Source: Verrucomicrobiota bacterium (GTDB lineage Bacteria; Verrucomicrobiota; Verrucomicrobiia; Chthoniobacterales; UBA10450). Taken from it: a stretch of DNA of 39,969 nucleotides. The position numbers and the translations under genes were made by a program. The stretch lies in NCBI GenBank assembly GCA_003219465.1, contig QHOX01000063.1, positions 1-39,969 of the forward strand, given 5' to 3'. Below, piece after piece: positions 18,905 through 29,024 of the stretch; within the stretch, counting starts at the first letter, position 1, and the number at the start of each line of letters is the position of its first letter. The notes under the pieces are model-generated. The model saw only the letters and a program-made list of their open reading frames with translations, did no database searches and had not been told where the DNA came from.

Positions 18905-18992
18905 TTCTGCTTTGGCATACGTCATTCCGTTGTTTGTTGATAATACACGTGCAAACTGAACATTAGTTGCCGGAAGAGGGCAGGGTTGGGTT

Positions 18993-20513
18993 ATGTCCGA
19001 TAGAAAATCGCTTCTTAAGAAGAGACGGCGACATTCAATCATCGGGTTTGAAATGATTCGGCTCGACCGCAGTGCAGCTGAACCATTGCACGAGCAACTA
19101 TACCGCCAAATCCGCGATGAGTTGAGATCTGCCAGTTTTAACGAAGGCGCCTCTCGGCTTCCTTCCTCTCGATCTCTGGCCGTGGACTTGGGAATCTCGA
19201 GATTGACAGTTAGCCTCGCATTTTCAAAGCTGTACGCAGAAGGCTATCTGCGCTCGAAGGCCAGGTCGGGCACGTTTGTTGCGGATCCACTTCCTGAAAT
19301 CTTCTTGACTGCTGACAAAGCGAAACCGTGCCGATCAGTCCCAAATCAACTTCGTATCTCCGGGCGGGTAAAAGCAATTCCAGATCAGCGCGCAGGGAAA
19401 CAGTTTGATCTCGGAGCGCTGGAAGCTGGAGCGGGTTTGTCCCTGGTTCCCGGACTTCCAGCAGTCGATGAGTTCCCCATCGATATCTGGGAACGGCTCA
19501 GATCGAAGGTACTTGCACAAAAGGGCGTCCATTTACTGCGCCACGCATCCAGCCGTGGCGATGCGGATTTGCGCAAAGCAGTTGCGAGTTACCTGTGCGA
19601 TTTCAGAGGCGCACGGTGTCATCCAGATCAAATCCTGATCGTTGGGGGAATGCAGCAGGCGATGCTAATCAGCGCCATGGCGCTGCTGAATCCGGGCGAT
19701 CCGGTGTGGATTGAAGATCCTGGTTTTCATCAGGCACGGAGAGTCTTTGTCTTAGCAGGCGCCAAATTGGTTCCGAAGCCGCTGGATCGGCAAGGAATTG
19801 TAATCGCCCGATCGCCAAAAGAAAATCCGCCGAAACTTATTCATGTGACACCTTCGCATCAATATCCGCTCGGTATGACGATGAATTTCGAGCGCAGGGC
19901 CGCGCTGCTCGATTTTGCGCGCGCTCACAATGCATTTGTTTTTGAAGACGACTTTTACGCGGAGTTCCGCTTTACCAGACCCCCGCTTCCCTGCCTACAG
20001 GGAATCGACAGTTTCAATCGCGTCATTTACGCCGGAACGATGAGTAAAATCCTTTTTCCTTCTTTGCGGCTGGGCTACGTCGTTGCGCCAGAGCAGTTGA
20101 TCGATTCGTTGGTAAAAATTCGTAGCACAATGGACCAACACTCATCGGCGATAGACCAGGCTACACTTGCGCGTTTTATCAACGAGGGCTTTTTCCTGAG
20201 CCATATCAAACGAATGCGCAAAATCTACGCCGAGCGGCGAGAGTTCTTCATCAAGGAATTTAAACAATTGCTTAGTGATCGGTTCATCCTTCAGATTCCC
20301 GAGGCTGGACTAAACTTCGTCGCTTGGCTTCGATGCGAAGCGGATTTTGCAAAAGTGGAACGTCTCTGCGCCGAGATCGGCATCAAACCCACAGCGCTAT
20401 CGTTTTATTGTATCGAGGCAAAACTCAAGCCAGCATTCGTTTTCGGTTTTGCTGCCTGGACGCCGGCGCAAATTCGAGAAAGCCTGCTAAGGCTCGCATC
20501 CGCACTCAAGTAA
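18993..20513 (+). CDS. MocR/PdxR-like GntR-family regulator with aminotransferase-like domain
   Basis: wHTH ([32 protein letters not shown]) plus fold-I PLP domain ([28 protein letters not shown]). Confidence 0.93.
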   Translation: MSDRKSLLKKRRRHSIIGFEMIRLDRSAAEPLHEQLYRQIRDELRSASFNEGASRLPSSRSLAVDLGISRLTVSLAFSKLYAEGYLRSKARSGTFVADPLPEIFLTADKAKPCRSVPNQLRISGRVKAIPDQRAGKQFDLGALEAGAGLSLVPGLPAVDEFPIDIWERLRSKVLAQKGVHLLRHASSRGDADLRKAVASYLCDFRGARCHPDQILIVGGMQQAMLISAMALLNPGDPVWIEDPGFHQARRVFVLAGAKLVPKPLDRQGIVIARSPKENPPKLIHVTPSHQYPLGMTMNFERRAALLDFARAHNAFVFEDDFYAEFRFTRPPLPCLQGIDSFNRVIYAGTMSKILFPSLRLGYVVAPEQLIDSLVKIRSTMDQHSSAIDQATLARFINEGFFLSHIKRMRKIYAERREFFIKEFKQLLSDRFILQIPEAGLNFVAWLRCEADFAKVERLCAEIGIKPTALSFYCIEAKLKPAFVFGFAAWTPAQIRESLLRLASALK

Positions 20514-20531
20514 AGAGAATCTGGGTTGGAA

Positions 20532-20573
20532 TGAATTCAGCCGAAGAACGCTAGCGTTATTATCTGAATTCAG
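20532..20573. promoter_or_regulatory. Candidate operator: two TGAATTCAG boxes 33 bp apart flanking palindrome AACGCTAGCGTT
   Basis: 20532-20540 and 20565-20573, central palindrome 20547-20558; 4 nt before GTG of next gene. Confidence 0.45.
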
Positions 20574-20577
20574 ACCT

Positions 20578-21564
20578 GTGAAAATCGCAATCTTTAGCGC
20601 AAAGAGATACGACCGTGAATTTCTCAGCGCGGCGAATGCTTCCCGTCACGAATTGCGGTTTTTCGAGTCGCATTTGAGTGAGGAAACTGCGGGTCTTGCC
20701 GCGGGATTCGAAGCGGTCTGCGTGTTTGTAAACGACCAGGTAAATGCCACGGTGATTACGACGCTTGATTCGTTAGGCGTGCGACTGGTCGCATTGCGCT
20801 GCGCCGGGTATAATAATGTCGATCTGACAGCCGCGACGAAACACGGCATCACAGTGGTACGCGTTCCCGCGTACTCGCCTTACGCGGTGGCCGAGCACAC
20901 GATCGCTCTCATACTGGCGCTCAACCGGAAACTGCATCGCGCGTATAATCGCGTCCGAGAAGGTAGTTTCGCTCTCGACGGCTTGGTCGGGTTCGACATG
21001 CACGACAAAACAGTCGGCGTGATCGGCACCGGACAAATCGGGACTGTGGTGGCGCAAATTCTTGTTGGATTCGGTTGTCCAATCTTGGCGTTCGATCCAC
21101 TCACCAACGCGACATGTCAATCGTGCGGTGTGCGTTATGTGGAGCTGGATGAATTGTTCGCGCAATCGGACATCATCACCTTGCACTGTCCGCTCACGCC
21201 TGAGAATAGGCACCTGATCAATGCTGCCGCTATCGCCAAAATGAAGGATGGAGTCATGCTAATCAACACCAGCCGCGGCGCGCTACTGGATACAGTTGCA
21301 ATTATCGCAGCATTGAAGAGCGGGAAAGTCGGTTACCTCGGTTTGGATGTTTACGAAGAAGAGGAACGCATCTTTTTCGAGGACCGCTCGGGGCTGATCC
21401 TTAGCGACGACGTGTTCGCGCGACTCCTCACTTTTCCAAATGTGATCATTACCGGGCACCAAGCCTTCTTTACAAGAGAAGCATTATTGAACATCGCGGC
21501 TACCACCATCGATAACATCACCAGATTCGAGACCGGTCAGGTATTCGAGAAGCTGGCGGGCTAA
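20578..21564 (+). CDS. D-2-hydroxyacid (D-lactate) dehydrogenase
   Basis: [51 protein letters not shown] start. Confidence 0.93.
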   Translation: MKIAIFSAKRYDREFLSAANASRHELRFFESHLSEETAGLAAGFEAVCVFVNDQVNATVITTLDSLGVRLVALRCAGYNNVDLTAATKHGITVVRVPAYSPYAVAEHTIALILALNRKLHRAYNRVREGSFALDGLVGFDMHDKTVGVIGTGQIGTVVAQILVGFGCPILAFDPLTNATCQSCGVRYVELDELFAQSDIITLHCPLTPENRHLINAAAIAKMKDGVMLINTSRGALLDTVAIIAALKSGKVGYLGLDVYEEEERIFFEDRSGLILSDDVFARLLTFPNVIITGHQAFFTREALLNIAATTIDNITRFETGQVFEKLAG

Positions 21565-21692
21565 CTCCGGTGCGTATGGCCGTTGCTACCACACCACTTG
21601 GGCTTTCGTTGGGTTTTGCTTTGCAAAAAATTGCATGGCAGTTTTCGGCCGATACCCACAACGAGGGCTGTTTTCTCGAAGGTATTTTGTAA

Positions 21693-22328
21693 ATGCACAT
21701 GAGGGTAATTGCGGGGACAATCGCCGCGTTTGCGGTCTCGACGATGGTCGTTGCCACTGAACAGCACGGGCCACATTTCGATGTGCCAAAGCAAGACTCT
21801 GCCAAGGCGGAGGAATTGGCGAAACAACTCGCGGCGCTTTCGGCGAGAGTGGATCGGAACGAAGCGAAGCTCCTTGCGGAATGCGCGTACGCCACGGTCG
21901 CCCGGCTAAGGCAGGAGTATCGCATGTTCGGCACGCCGATCTTCAACAATTTCCTCGTCTATCACGGCTGGAAGAAACGCGGCTATTGTTATCAATGGAC
22001 GGAGGATCTGCTTCTTGCGCTGGATACTCTGAAACTCAAGACTCTCGAACTTCACTGGGGCGAATCGTACGCCGGCACGTGGCGCGAGAACAATTGTGTC
22101 GTGGTCACGGCGAAAGGACAGGCGTTTGATCACGGGATGATTCTCGACTCCTGGCGTCATTTTGGGCACCTCCGTTGGAACCTCGTCCCCTCGGATGAGG
22201 ACCGGTATTACGAAAACCCGAAATACGCGCAGATGGTGCGCACCCGCGCGGCGTCGAAAGCATCAGCGGTCAATCGTGGTGTCGCGTTCCAGACGCGAGT
22301 CGCACCGCGCTGGAAGACGGGCGATTAG
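21693..22328 (+). CDS. Conserved-looking secreted protein with possible Cys/His/Asp catalytic set
   Basis: Hydrophobic N-terminus; RGYCYQWTEDLL, LHWGES, NNCVVVTAKGQAFDHGMILDSWRHFG. Confidence 0.7.
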   Translation: MHMRVIAGTIAAFAVSTMVVATEQHGPHFDVPKQDSAKAEELAKQLAALSARVDRNEAKLLAECAYATVARLRQEYRMFGTPIFNNFLVYHGWKKRGYCYQWTEDLLLALDTLKLKTLELHWGESYAGTWRENNCVVVTAKGQAFDHGMILDSWRHFGHLRWNLVPSDEDRYYENPKYAQMVRTRAASKASAVNRGVAFQTRVAPRWKTGD

Positions 22329-22380
22329 CATTCGCTGCGACACGGTAAATTCCGCCGGGCGCACCGCCCTCGCTGCTAAT
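22324..22380. repeat. Possible hairpin-cluster-like element (ATTAGCA/TGCTAAT termini)
   Basis: Outer 7-bp inverted repeat; GGGCG-cac-CGCCC inside; overlaps stop region of upstream ORF. Confidence 0.4.
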
Positions 22381-22530
22381 GCCGCGCTCTAAGTGCCACA
22401 CCGCGCTCGGAAAGTTCGCGGCGAGGCGCCGCGAACAGAACGCGAGGCGCGTGCGCTCACCAGAGATGCCTGTCCTCACGCGCAGAAATTGCTTGCGTAA
22501 GACGCGCATCCGTAACAACGTCGCAGCGCA

Positions 22531-22854
22531 ATGGGCACGTTCACGCGTTCAAATAACTACGGACGTGCCATCGTCGCGGCGTTCGTTTCCGTAGGATTCC
22601 TCTGGACGCTGGCGCTCAGTGCTTCGTCGCAATTGCATCAGCGCATCCACCCCGACGCGAATCGTGTGGAGCACAACTGCGCCGCGACGATGATCACGTT
22701 GGGTAGCTACGACCATGCTGCTCATCCTCCATTGGTTCGCGCACCTGCCGCGGTCGTTCAGTTCTCCAAAATTCCGGCGTTGACTCCGTGCTGGGTCGAA
22801 TCGCCGTTTCTTGGCGCATCCATTTTCGAACACGCGCCGCCTGCGCTGGTTTAA
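22531..22854 (+). CDS. Small exported/membrane protein, DUF2946-like guess
   Basis: N-terminal hydrophobic segment, SSQLHQRIHPDANRVEHNCAATMI His/Cys-containing; upstream of TonB receptor. Confidence 0.5.
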   Translation: MGTFTRSNNYGRAIVAAFVSVGFLWTLALSASSQLHQRIHPDANRVEHNCAATMITLGSYDHAAHPPLVRAPAAVVQFSKIPALTPCWVESPFLGASIFEHAPPALV

Positions 22855-22855
22855 C

Positions 22856-22917
22856 TTGTAGGGCGTCTGTGCCAGACGCCACCTAACAAATTGGCGTTTC
22901 ACAGAAACGCCCTACAA
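22856..22917. repeat. Hairpin-cluster repeat, copy F (best example)
   Basis: Perfect 11-bp termini TTGTAGGGCGT/ACGCCCTACAA; GGCGTCTG-tgc-CAGACGCC and GGCGTTTC-aca-GAAACGCC. Confidence 0.9.
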
Positions 22918-23001
22918 CCGCCGCTTTTCACTCGGCTTCACGCAGATCGTGAAGGCCCCAACCAATCACAACTTTGAAAACCGTATTTGGAGAACAGTTC
23001 A

Positions 23002-25125
23002 ATGAAAAAATTTCTGATCGCATCAGTGGCAGTGTCGCTTCTGCGCAACATTGCCTTGGCCCAAGACGCGCCTTCGGCATCGGCAAGTCCAAGCCCTTCA
23101 CCCGCAGGCACAGAAGAAACGGAGCGCGTGATCGTCCAAAGTCAGGAAATGGACATCACCCGTGAACAGATCGTCCCGAGTCTCGGTGCTACCCGTTACA
23201 CGGTCGGCCCCGATCGACTTGATTCGCAGGCGGAAGGTGAGAACGCTCCATTTAACCAAACGCTGTTGCGCTTCCCTGGTGTCGCCCAGGATTCGTTCGG
23301 GCAGCTTCATGTCCGCGGCGAACACGCAAATTTACAGTACCGCATCGACGACGTGCTTCTCCCGGAAAGTATTCCGGGTTTTGGCCAGGTACTTGAGACC
23401 CGTTTCGCGGACAACATTTCGCTCATTACTGGCGCTCTGCCGGCACAGTTTGGATTTCGCAATACGGGAGTAATCGACATCCACACGAAAAACGGCGCCG
23501 TTTTCCAACAGGGCGACGCAACTGTCTATGGCGGAAGCTTCGACACCATTTCGCCGAGTCTTGAGTACGGCGGTGTGGCGGGGAAGATGAATTATTACGT
23601 CACCGGAAGTTATCTGCACGACGGTATTGGGATCGAAAATCCCACCGGCACCGCCAACCCGATCCACGACGACACCGACCAATACAGAATGTTTGGTTAC
23701 TCTTCGTACATTCTCGACGATACGAGCCGATTCGTGTTGCTGACCAGCGGCTATCACGGTGATTTCGAAATTCCGAACACCCCCGGACTAACGCCGCAGT
23801 TCACCGACATGGGAAGATCGAAATTCAATTCCGCTGCGCTCGATGAGACTCAGGTCGAGCAAGATGCATATGCCATCCTCGCCTACCAAAAGAAGGCGGG
23901 CGATTTCAACATGCAGGCGTCGGTTTTCACTCTCTACAGTTCGGTGCTCTTTCGGCCCGACAATACCGGCGATCTCATTTTCAACGGCGTTGCCTCACGC
24001 GTTGATCGTGACATTTTCTCAAATGGCATCGCGTTGGACGCGAGCTACAAGCTCAACGATCAACATACGCTCCGCGGCGGTTTCTTTTTTACTGAACAGC
24101 ATGCTACCGTCGGAACGTCGACACTGGTCTTCCCGGTCGACGCCGATGGCAACCAGACGAGCGACATTCCCCTGCGCATTGTCGATAACAGCGGCAAGTA
24201 CGGTTATCTATACGGATTTTATTTGCAGGATGAATATAAACCGTTCGAACAACTGACAATCAATTTCGGCGGCCGCTTCGACATCGTGGACGCGTTCGCG
24301 CACGAGAATCAGCTGAGTCCGCGGATCAACATAGTTTGGGAGCCGTTGAAAGGCACAACGTTTCACGCTGGTTATGCGCGGTATTTCACACCACCACCGC
24401 TGGAAAATGTCGAACAAGGCACGGTCTCAAAGTTCAACGGCACAACCAACGAATCCGCCATTCAAAAGGATGCCGTCACGAAATCGGAGCGCGCGCATTA
24501 TTTCGATGCGGGCATGACGCAGCAAATTGCCAAAGGTTTCAATGTAGGCATCGATGGGTTTTACAAAAGCGCGCACTCGGTCCTGGACGAAGGGCAATTC
24601 GGCGAGGCGCTTATTCTTTCGTCGTTCAATTACAAGCGCGGCGAAATTTACGGAGGCGAATTCACCGCAAACTACAATAGCGGTGGCTTCGTCGCGTATC
24701 TGAATGCGGCCTACGAATGGGCGCGCGGGACGAACGTCAGTTCTGCACAATTTCTTTTCGATCCGGATGAGTTCGCCTACATCAAGAAGAACTGGGTCTT
24801 TCTCGATCATGATCAGCGCTTCACCGGCTCCGCTGGCATTTCCTACACGTGGAACGATTGGAGCGCGGGGATTGACGGCCTCTATGGGAATGGCCTGCGC
24901 CAAGGTTTTGCCAATACTCAAAAGCTCAGTCCTTACGAGACATTCAACGTCAACCTGTCGCGCCGGATCCAGATCACAGCAAAAACAGCCATCAAAATCC
25001 GTTTCGATGTCGTCAACCTCTTCGACAAAATCTACCAGCTGCGCAGCGGCAGCGGCATCGGAGTTGGCGCGCCTCAGTTCGGCCAGCGGCGCGGTTTCTA
25101 TGGCACCGTGGCCTATGATTTTTGA
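23002..25125 (+). CDS. TonB-dependent receptor
   Basis: Signal peptide, plug domain (QTLLRFPGVAQDSFGQLHVRGEHANLQYRIDDVLLPE), barrel ending in Phe. Confidence 0.92.
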   Translation: MKKFLIASVAVSLLRNIALAQDAPSASASPSPSPAGTEETERVIVQSQEMDITREQIVPSLGATRYTVGPDRLDSQAEGENAPFNQTLLRFPGVAQDSFGQLHVRGEHANLQYRIDDVLLPESIPGFGQVLETRFADNISLITGALPAQFGFRNTGVIDIHTKNGAVFQQGDATVYGGSFDTISPSLEYGGVAGKMNYYVTGSYLHDGIGIENPTGTANPIHDDTDQYRMFGYSSYILDDTSRFVLLTSGYHGDFEIPNTPGLTPQFTDMGRSKFNSAALDETQVEQDAYAILAYQKKAGDFNMQASVFTLYSSVLFRPDNTGDLIFNGVASRVDRDIFSNGIALDASYKLNDQHTLRGGFFFTEQHATVGTSTLVFPVDADGNQTSDIPLRIVDNSGKYGYLYGFYLQDEYKPFEQLTINFGGRFDIVDAFAHENQLSPRINIVWEPLKGTTFHAGYARYFTPPPLENVEQGTVSKFNGTTNESAIQKDAVTKSERAHYFDAGMTQQIAKGFNVGIDGFYKSAHSVLDEGQFGEALILSSFNYKRGEIYGGEFTANYNSGGFVAYLNAAYEWARGTNVSSAQFLFDPDEFAYIKKNWVFLDHDQRFTGSAGISYTWNDWSAGIDGLYGNGLRQGFANTQKLSPYETFNVNLSRRIQITAKTAIKIRFDVVNLFDKIYQLRSGSGIGVGAPQFGQRRGFYGTVAYDF

Positions 25126-25200
25126 GCAAACCCACGTGGCGCAGTACGCCAGATACGGCATCGAACGATTCTTGTCCATTTTACAAGCCGCTCCCGTGTC

Positions 25201-25641
25201 ATGATCGGCACCGACCTGCTCAATCAACACCAATTCCGGTTCGGTTTCTCCTGGATGTTGTTATCGGTTGCATTGATGCTGCATGTGACTGATGAAGCCT
25301 TGACCGATTTTCTCTCTGTTTATAAGGCGACCGTTCAAGCGATTCGGAAGCGCGTTCCATTCCTGCCATTGCCAACCTTTACGTTCAGAGTGTGGGTAAC
25401 GGGTCTATCTGTCGGAATTCTGGTTGCGTTCGGCTTATCAATCCTGGCGTTTCGTGGCAGTCGATTGGCGCTCGTGCTCGCCTATCCTGTCGCCCTTCTT
25501 ATGTTTGGCAACGGCATCGGACACATACTAGCGTCGCTGTATCGGCGTCGTGTCATGCCGGGAACTTATTCATCGCCGTTGCTCGTGGCTGCATCAGTAT
25601 ATCTTTTCATATGTGCGCAAGCTCTCACACATCGCAGCTAA
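25201..25641 (+). CDS. Membrane protein, HXXEE-like
   Basis: LHVTDEALTDFLS and NGIGHILASLYRRRVMPGTYSSPLL; multiple hydrophobic segments. Confidence 0.55.
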   Translation: MIGTDLLNQHQFRFGFSWMLLSVALMLHVTDEALTDFLSVYKATVQAIRKRVPFLPLPTFTFRVWVTGLSVGILVAFGLSILAFRGSRLALVLAYPVALLMFGNGIGHILASLYRRRVMPGTYSSPLLVAASVYLFICAQALTHRS

Positions 25642-25710
25642 GCAATCGCTCCAGTTATCCGCGCGGCGATGTCATAGGAGAAATTGTCGCAAGCGGCTAA
25701 GTTTAGTCTG

Positions 25711-26649
25711 ATGCATCGCACCGATCATTCACGTTTTCGAAAGCGGCACGATTTCGTTCCGGATTTTTCGCATGCGGAACGGCGCACGCGGATTGTGATC
25801 GGAGTCACGGCGGCGATGATGATCGTCGAGATCGTCGCCGGGGTGATGTCGCACTCAATGGCGTTGCTGGCCGATGGCTGGCACATGAGCACGCACGTGC
25901 TCGCGTTCCTCATAACGGCCGTGGCTTACTATTTCGCACGAACACAGGCTGGCAATGCGCGTTTTAGTTTCGGCACAGGAAAAATCGGTGTGCTGGGCGG
26001 GTTCACCAGTGCGGTCGTGCTCGCGATTGTGGCGTTTTTAATGGCGGGCGAATCAGTGCACCGGCTCTTTGTTCCACTGGAAATTCACTTTAATGAAGCC
26101 ATCGGCATCGCTTGCCTCGGGTTGCTCGTAAATCTGGGCTGCGCAGTGCTACTCGCCGATCGTCACCACGAACATGACGGCGGCAGCGCACATCGTCACG
26201 ATTTAAACCTGCGAGCCGCGTATCTGCACGTACTGGCCGATGCGTTTACTTCTGTATTGGCGATTACCGCGTTGACTGGCGGCAAATTTTTCGGCTGGGC
26301 GTGGCTCGATCCGATCGTGGGACTCGTTGGCAGCGGTGTTGTTTTTTCCTGGGCTTACACGCTGTTGCGCGATACCAGCGGGATCCTGCTCGATCGCACG
26401 CCGGCATCGTCAGATTTGCCTGACGAGATCCGCCGGGCGGTGGAGAGCGATGGCGATTCGCTCGTGACCGATTTGCACGTGTGGCAGGTCGGCATTGGAA
26501 AATATGCGGCGATGGTTTCAATCGTGGCGCACGAGCCGAAAAGCTGCGAATCGTATCGAGCGCTGCTGCGCGGACACGACGAACTGGTCCACGTGACGAT
26601 CGAGACCCACCATTGCCCCGAAGACCATGCGTCGGTCGCACGCGCTTAG
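25711..26649 (+). CDS. Cation diffusion facilitator, DmeF-like
   Basis: MALLADGWHMSTH, His-rich loop DRHHEHDGGSAHRHD, LHVLADAFTSVLAI; start trimmed. Confidence 0.88.
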   Translation: MHRTDHSRFRKRHDFVPDFSHAERRTRIVIGVTAAMMIVEIVAGVMSHSMALLADGWHMSTHVLAFLITAVAYYFARTQAGNARFSFGTGKIGVLGGFTSAVVLAIVAFLMAGESVHRLFVPLEIHFNEAIGIACLGLLVNLGCAVLLADRHHEHDGGSAHRHDLNLRAAYLHVLADAFTSVLAITALTGGKFFGWAWLDPIVGLVGSGVVFSWAYTLLRDTSGILLDRTPASSDLPDEIRRAVESDGDSLVTDLHVWQVGIGKYAAMVSIVAHEPKSCESYRALLRGHDELVHVTIETHHCPEDHASVARA

Positions 26650-26745
26650 GAGCCTTTTGAGATACTCAGCCATGCCGCGTTGCTGCCGATTTTTCGTCTC
26701 TCCAAGGCGCGAGGAGGGAGCATACCCGAAGCGGTCTATAACCGA

Positions 26746-26888
26746 CGAGCAACGCCGGAGAGATGAAAAAGCGGCGCAACCCGAGGGCGAGACCGGTTTG
26801 GGCTGTCTGGCTGCGTTGCTCGCTTCTCACAGGTCGCTGCGGACATGCTCATCGCTCGCGTCTTGCCATCCAGCCCAAACCGCTCTCG
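26746..26888. repeat. Repeat candidate with nested inverted repeats
   Basis: CGAGCAACGC (26746-26755)/GCGTTGCTCG (26813-26822); CGGTTTGGGCTG (26794-26805)/CAGCCCAAACCG (26871-26882). Confidence 0.6.
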
Positions 26889-26921
26889 CGCGGCGCGGCT
26901 GAGTATTTCAACAGGCTCCAA

Positions 26922-27680
26922 ATGGGCAACACGCTCTGGCAGGTCATCGCCGCTTACATTTTCGCTGTCGCCGGCGGTTCGATCAGCGTGTCAGTGCGCC
27001 TTGAGCATAAGCCGCTTTGCGCACTCATCAGTTTCGCGGCGGGAACGCTTCTCGGCGTAACGGTCTTTGCGATCTTGCCCGAGAGTTTGGCCGCGTGCCC
27101 ATGGTGGGCCGTGTTGCCGGCGCTAATTACCGGCTACGCGCTTTTCTTTTTCATCAGCAAACATGTCCATCATGTTTGCCCTGCTTGCGCGGCCAGTCAT
27201 TTCGATGCCGATGCCACGCGGCATTTCAGCGAAATCGCTACCGCGCTGATCGTCGCTTTGGCAATTCATAGTACCACCGACGGTTTGGCTTTGGGAATTC
27301 AAGGTGAAACGCCTGCCACCGATACGATAAAGTGGTCGCTGTTCTCTGCTCTCTGCATCCACAAGGTTCCCGAAGGTCTCGCGCTCGGTGGTCTTTTGAT
27401 CGGCGCAGGACTGCGACGCGCGGCCGCGGTTGGCTGGGTGGCAGCCGTCGAAGCGACAACGCTCCTCGGCGGTGTGATCGGGTACTTTTTCCTGACGAAC
27501 ATCTCCATTTTGTGGCTGGGGTTAATTATGGCGCACGTCGGCGGTGGGTTTATCTATTTGGCCACACACGCAGTGGTCGGAGAAATGGTGAAGCACGGAA
27601 AGAAGCTCGTTTTGACGAGCTTTGCGCTGGGGATCGCTCTCATCGCGGTTCTCAATCTTGGGTTGCGACTGCTTGGGTAG
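26922..27680 (+). CDS. ZIP family metal transporter
   Basis: ALAIHSTTDGLALGI and ALCIHKVPEGLALGGLL signature; start trimmed. Confidence 0.9.
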   Translation: MGNTLWQVIAAYIFAVAGGSISVSVRLEHKPLCALISFAAGTLLGVTVFAILPESLAACPWWAVLPALITGYALFFFISKHVHHVCPACAASHFDADATRHFSEIATALIVALAIHSTTDGLALGIQGETPATDTIKWSLFSALCIHKVPEGLALGGLLIGAGLRRAAAVGWVAAVEATTLLGGVIGYFFLTNISILWLGLIMAHVGGGFIYLATHAVVGEMVKHGKKLVLTSFALGIALIAVLNLGLRLLG

Positions 27681-27711
27681 TGCGTTGCGCTTCGCATAGC
27701 GAAGCGGCTAC
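27677..27711. repeat. Hairpin-cluster repeat, copy J
   Basis: GTAG...CTAC, CGCTTCGC-ata-GCGAAGCG; supplies TAG stop of the ZIP gene. Confidence 0.75.
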
Positions 27712-27719
27712 AGTCACTT

Positions 27720-29024
27720 GTGCATTTGTTCGAGTATCGAGACGGTCGTCTCCATTGTGAAGATGTTGATCTAACGCGCGTTGCCAAGGAATTCGGCACG
27801 CCGACTTACGTTTACAGCGCGGGCACAGTTCTCGATCACTACATGCGGCTGGACAACGCCCTCGCGCCGATCGATCACCTGATTTGTTACGCCGTCAAAG
27901 CAAACTCAAATCGCACGATACTCAAATTGCTCGCGGAAGCGGGCGCAGGGTTTGATATCGTCTCTGGCGGCGAACTGTTTCGTGTGTTCGCGGCGGGCGG
28001 TGATCCGGCCAAATGCACATTCGCTGGAGTCGGCAAATCGCGCGAGGAAATCGAATACGCGCTGAAGGAAGGCGTTTACTGCTTCAACGTCGAAAGCGAG
28101 CAGGAATTGGAACAAATCGATAACATCGCCGGCGCAAAAAACTTGCGTGCTCCCATTGCGCTGCGTGTGAATCCCGACGTCGAAGCGCACACCCACGAAT
28201 ACATCGCGACCGGTTCGCACCAAAACAAGTTTGGCATCGCGCTCGATCACATCGCGGCGGTTTATGAACGCGCGGCGAGAATGCGCAATATCGAAATTGT
28301 CGGCGTGCAGATGCACATCGGCTCGCAGATTACCGAAGCGAAACCGTTCGCAAATGCGATCGACAAAGTGGCGCCATTGCTGCGCGAACTGAAATCGAAA
28401 TACGCGATCAAGTTCTTCAGCATTGGCGGCGGCATGGGAATAATTTACCGGCGCGCACTGGAGAGCGGACCCGGGAAGTGGTGGCGTGACCACGGCGGCG
28501 AAGCCTCGGCGTTCAGTGTCCGCGATTATGCCGACGCAATTTTGCCGCAATTGCGTGAGTTGGGCATTCGGATTCTGGTCGAGCCCGGTCGTTTTCTTGT
28601 CGGTAACGCCGGAGTTTTGCTTACGCGCGTGCTTCACGTAAAACAATCCGGTGGCAAGAAATTCGCCATTGTCGATGCCGGGATGAACGATCTCATACGA
28701 CCGGCGCTTTATCAGAGCTACCACGAAATTGTCCCAGTGAAGCAGCCGAAGACTGAGAGGGAGAGGAAGATTAGCAAGGTGGACATTGTCGGGCCGGTGT
28801 GCGAGTCGGGCGATTTCTTTGCGCGAGACCGAGAAATGCCCGAGCTGCATGAAGACGATTTGCTGGCGATCATGAGCGGGGGCGCGTACGGGTTTGCGAT
28901 GGCGTCAAACTACAACTCGCGGACGCTCCCGGCAGAATCACTGGTTCGTGGCAATAAGTTTGCGCTGATCCGGAAGCGGCAAACGTGGGAGGATCTCCTG
29001 TGCGGGGAGATGGAACCTCTGTAG
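27720..29024 (+). CDS. lysA: Diaminopimelate decarboxylase
   Basis: YAVKANSNRTILKLLAEAGAGFDIVSGGEL, HIGSQI, VEPGRFLVGNAGVLLTRV; GTG start. Confidence 0.95.
   Translation: MHLFEYRDGRLHCEDVDLTRVAKEFGTPTYVYSAGTVLDHYMRLDNALAPIDHLICYAVKANSNRTILKLLAEAGAGFDIVSGGELFRVFAAGGDPAKCTFAGVGKSREEIEYALKEGVYCFNVESEQELEQIDNIAGAKNLRAPIALRVNPDVEAHTHEYIATGSHQNKFGIALDHIAAVYERAARMRNIEIVGVQMHIGSQITEAKPFANAIDKVAPLLRELKSKYAIKFFSIGGGMGIIYRRALESGPGKWWRDHGGEASAFSVRDYADAILPQLRELGIRILVEPGRFLVGNAGVLLTRVLHVKQSGGKKFAIVDAGMNDLIRPALYQSYHEIVPVKQPKTERERKISKVDIVGPVCESGDFFARDREMPELHEDDLLAIMSGGAYGFAMASNYNSRTLPAESLVRGNKFALIRKRQTWEDLLCGEMEPL

Noticed and set aside
18815-19042. 75-aa minus ORF in the MocR upstream region
   Set aside because: Overlaps the start of a confident gene; no supporting motif
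22856-22917. CRISPR repeat or simple rho-independent terminator
   Set aside because: No spacer-repeat periodicity; no U tail, and paired hairpins with matched termini exceed a simple terminator
24427-25233. 268-aa minus-strand ORF opposite the TonB receptor
   Set aside because: Antisense to a confident barrel-coding region; low-plausibility protein
27906-28850. 314-aa minus-strand ORF opposite lysA
   Set aside because: Fully antisense to a confident gene, atypical composition, no motif
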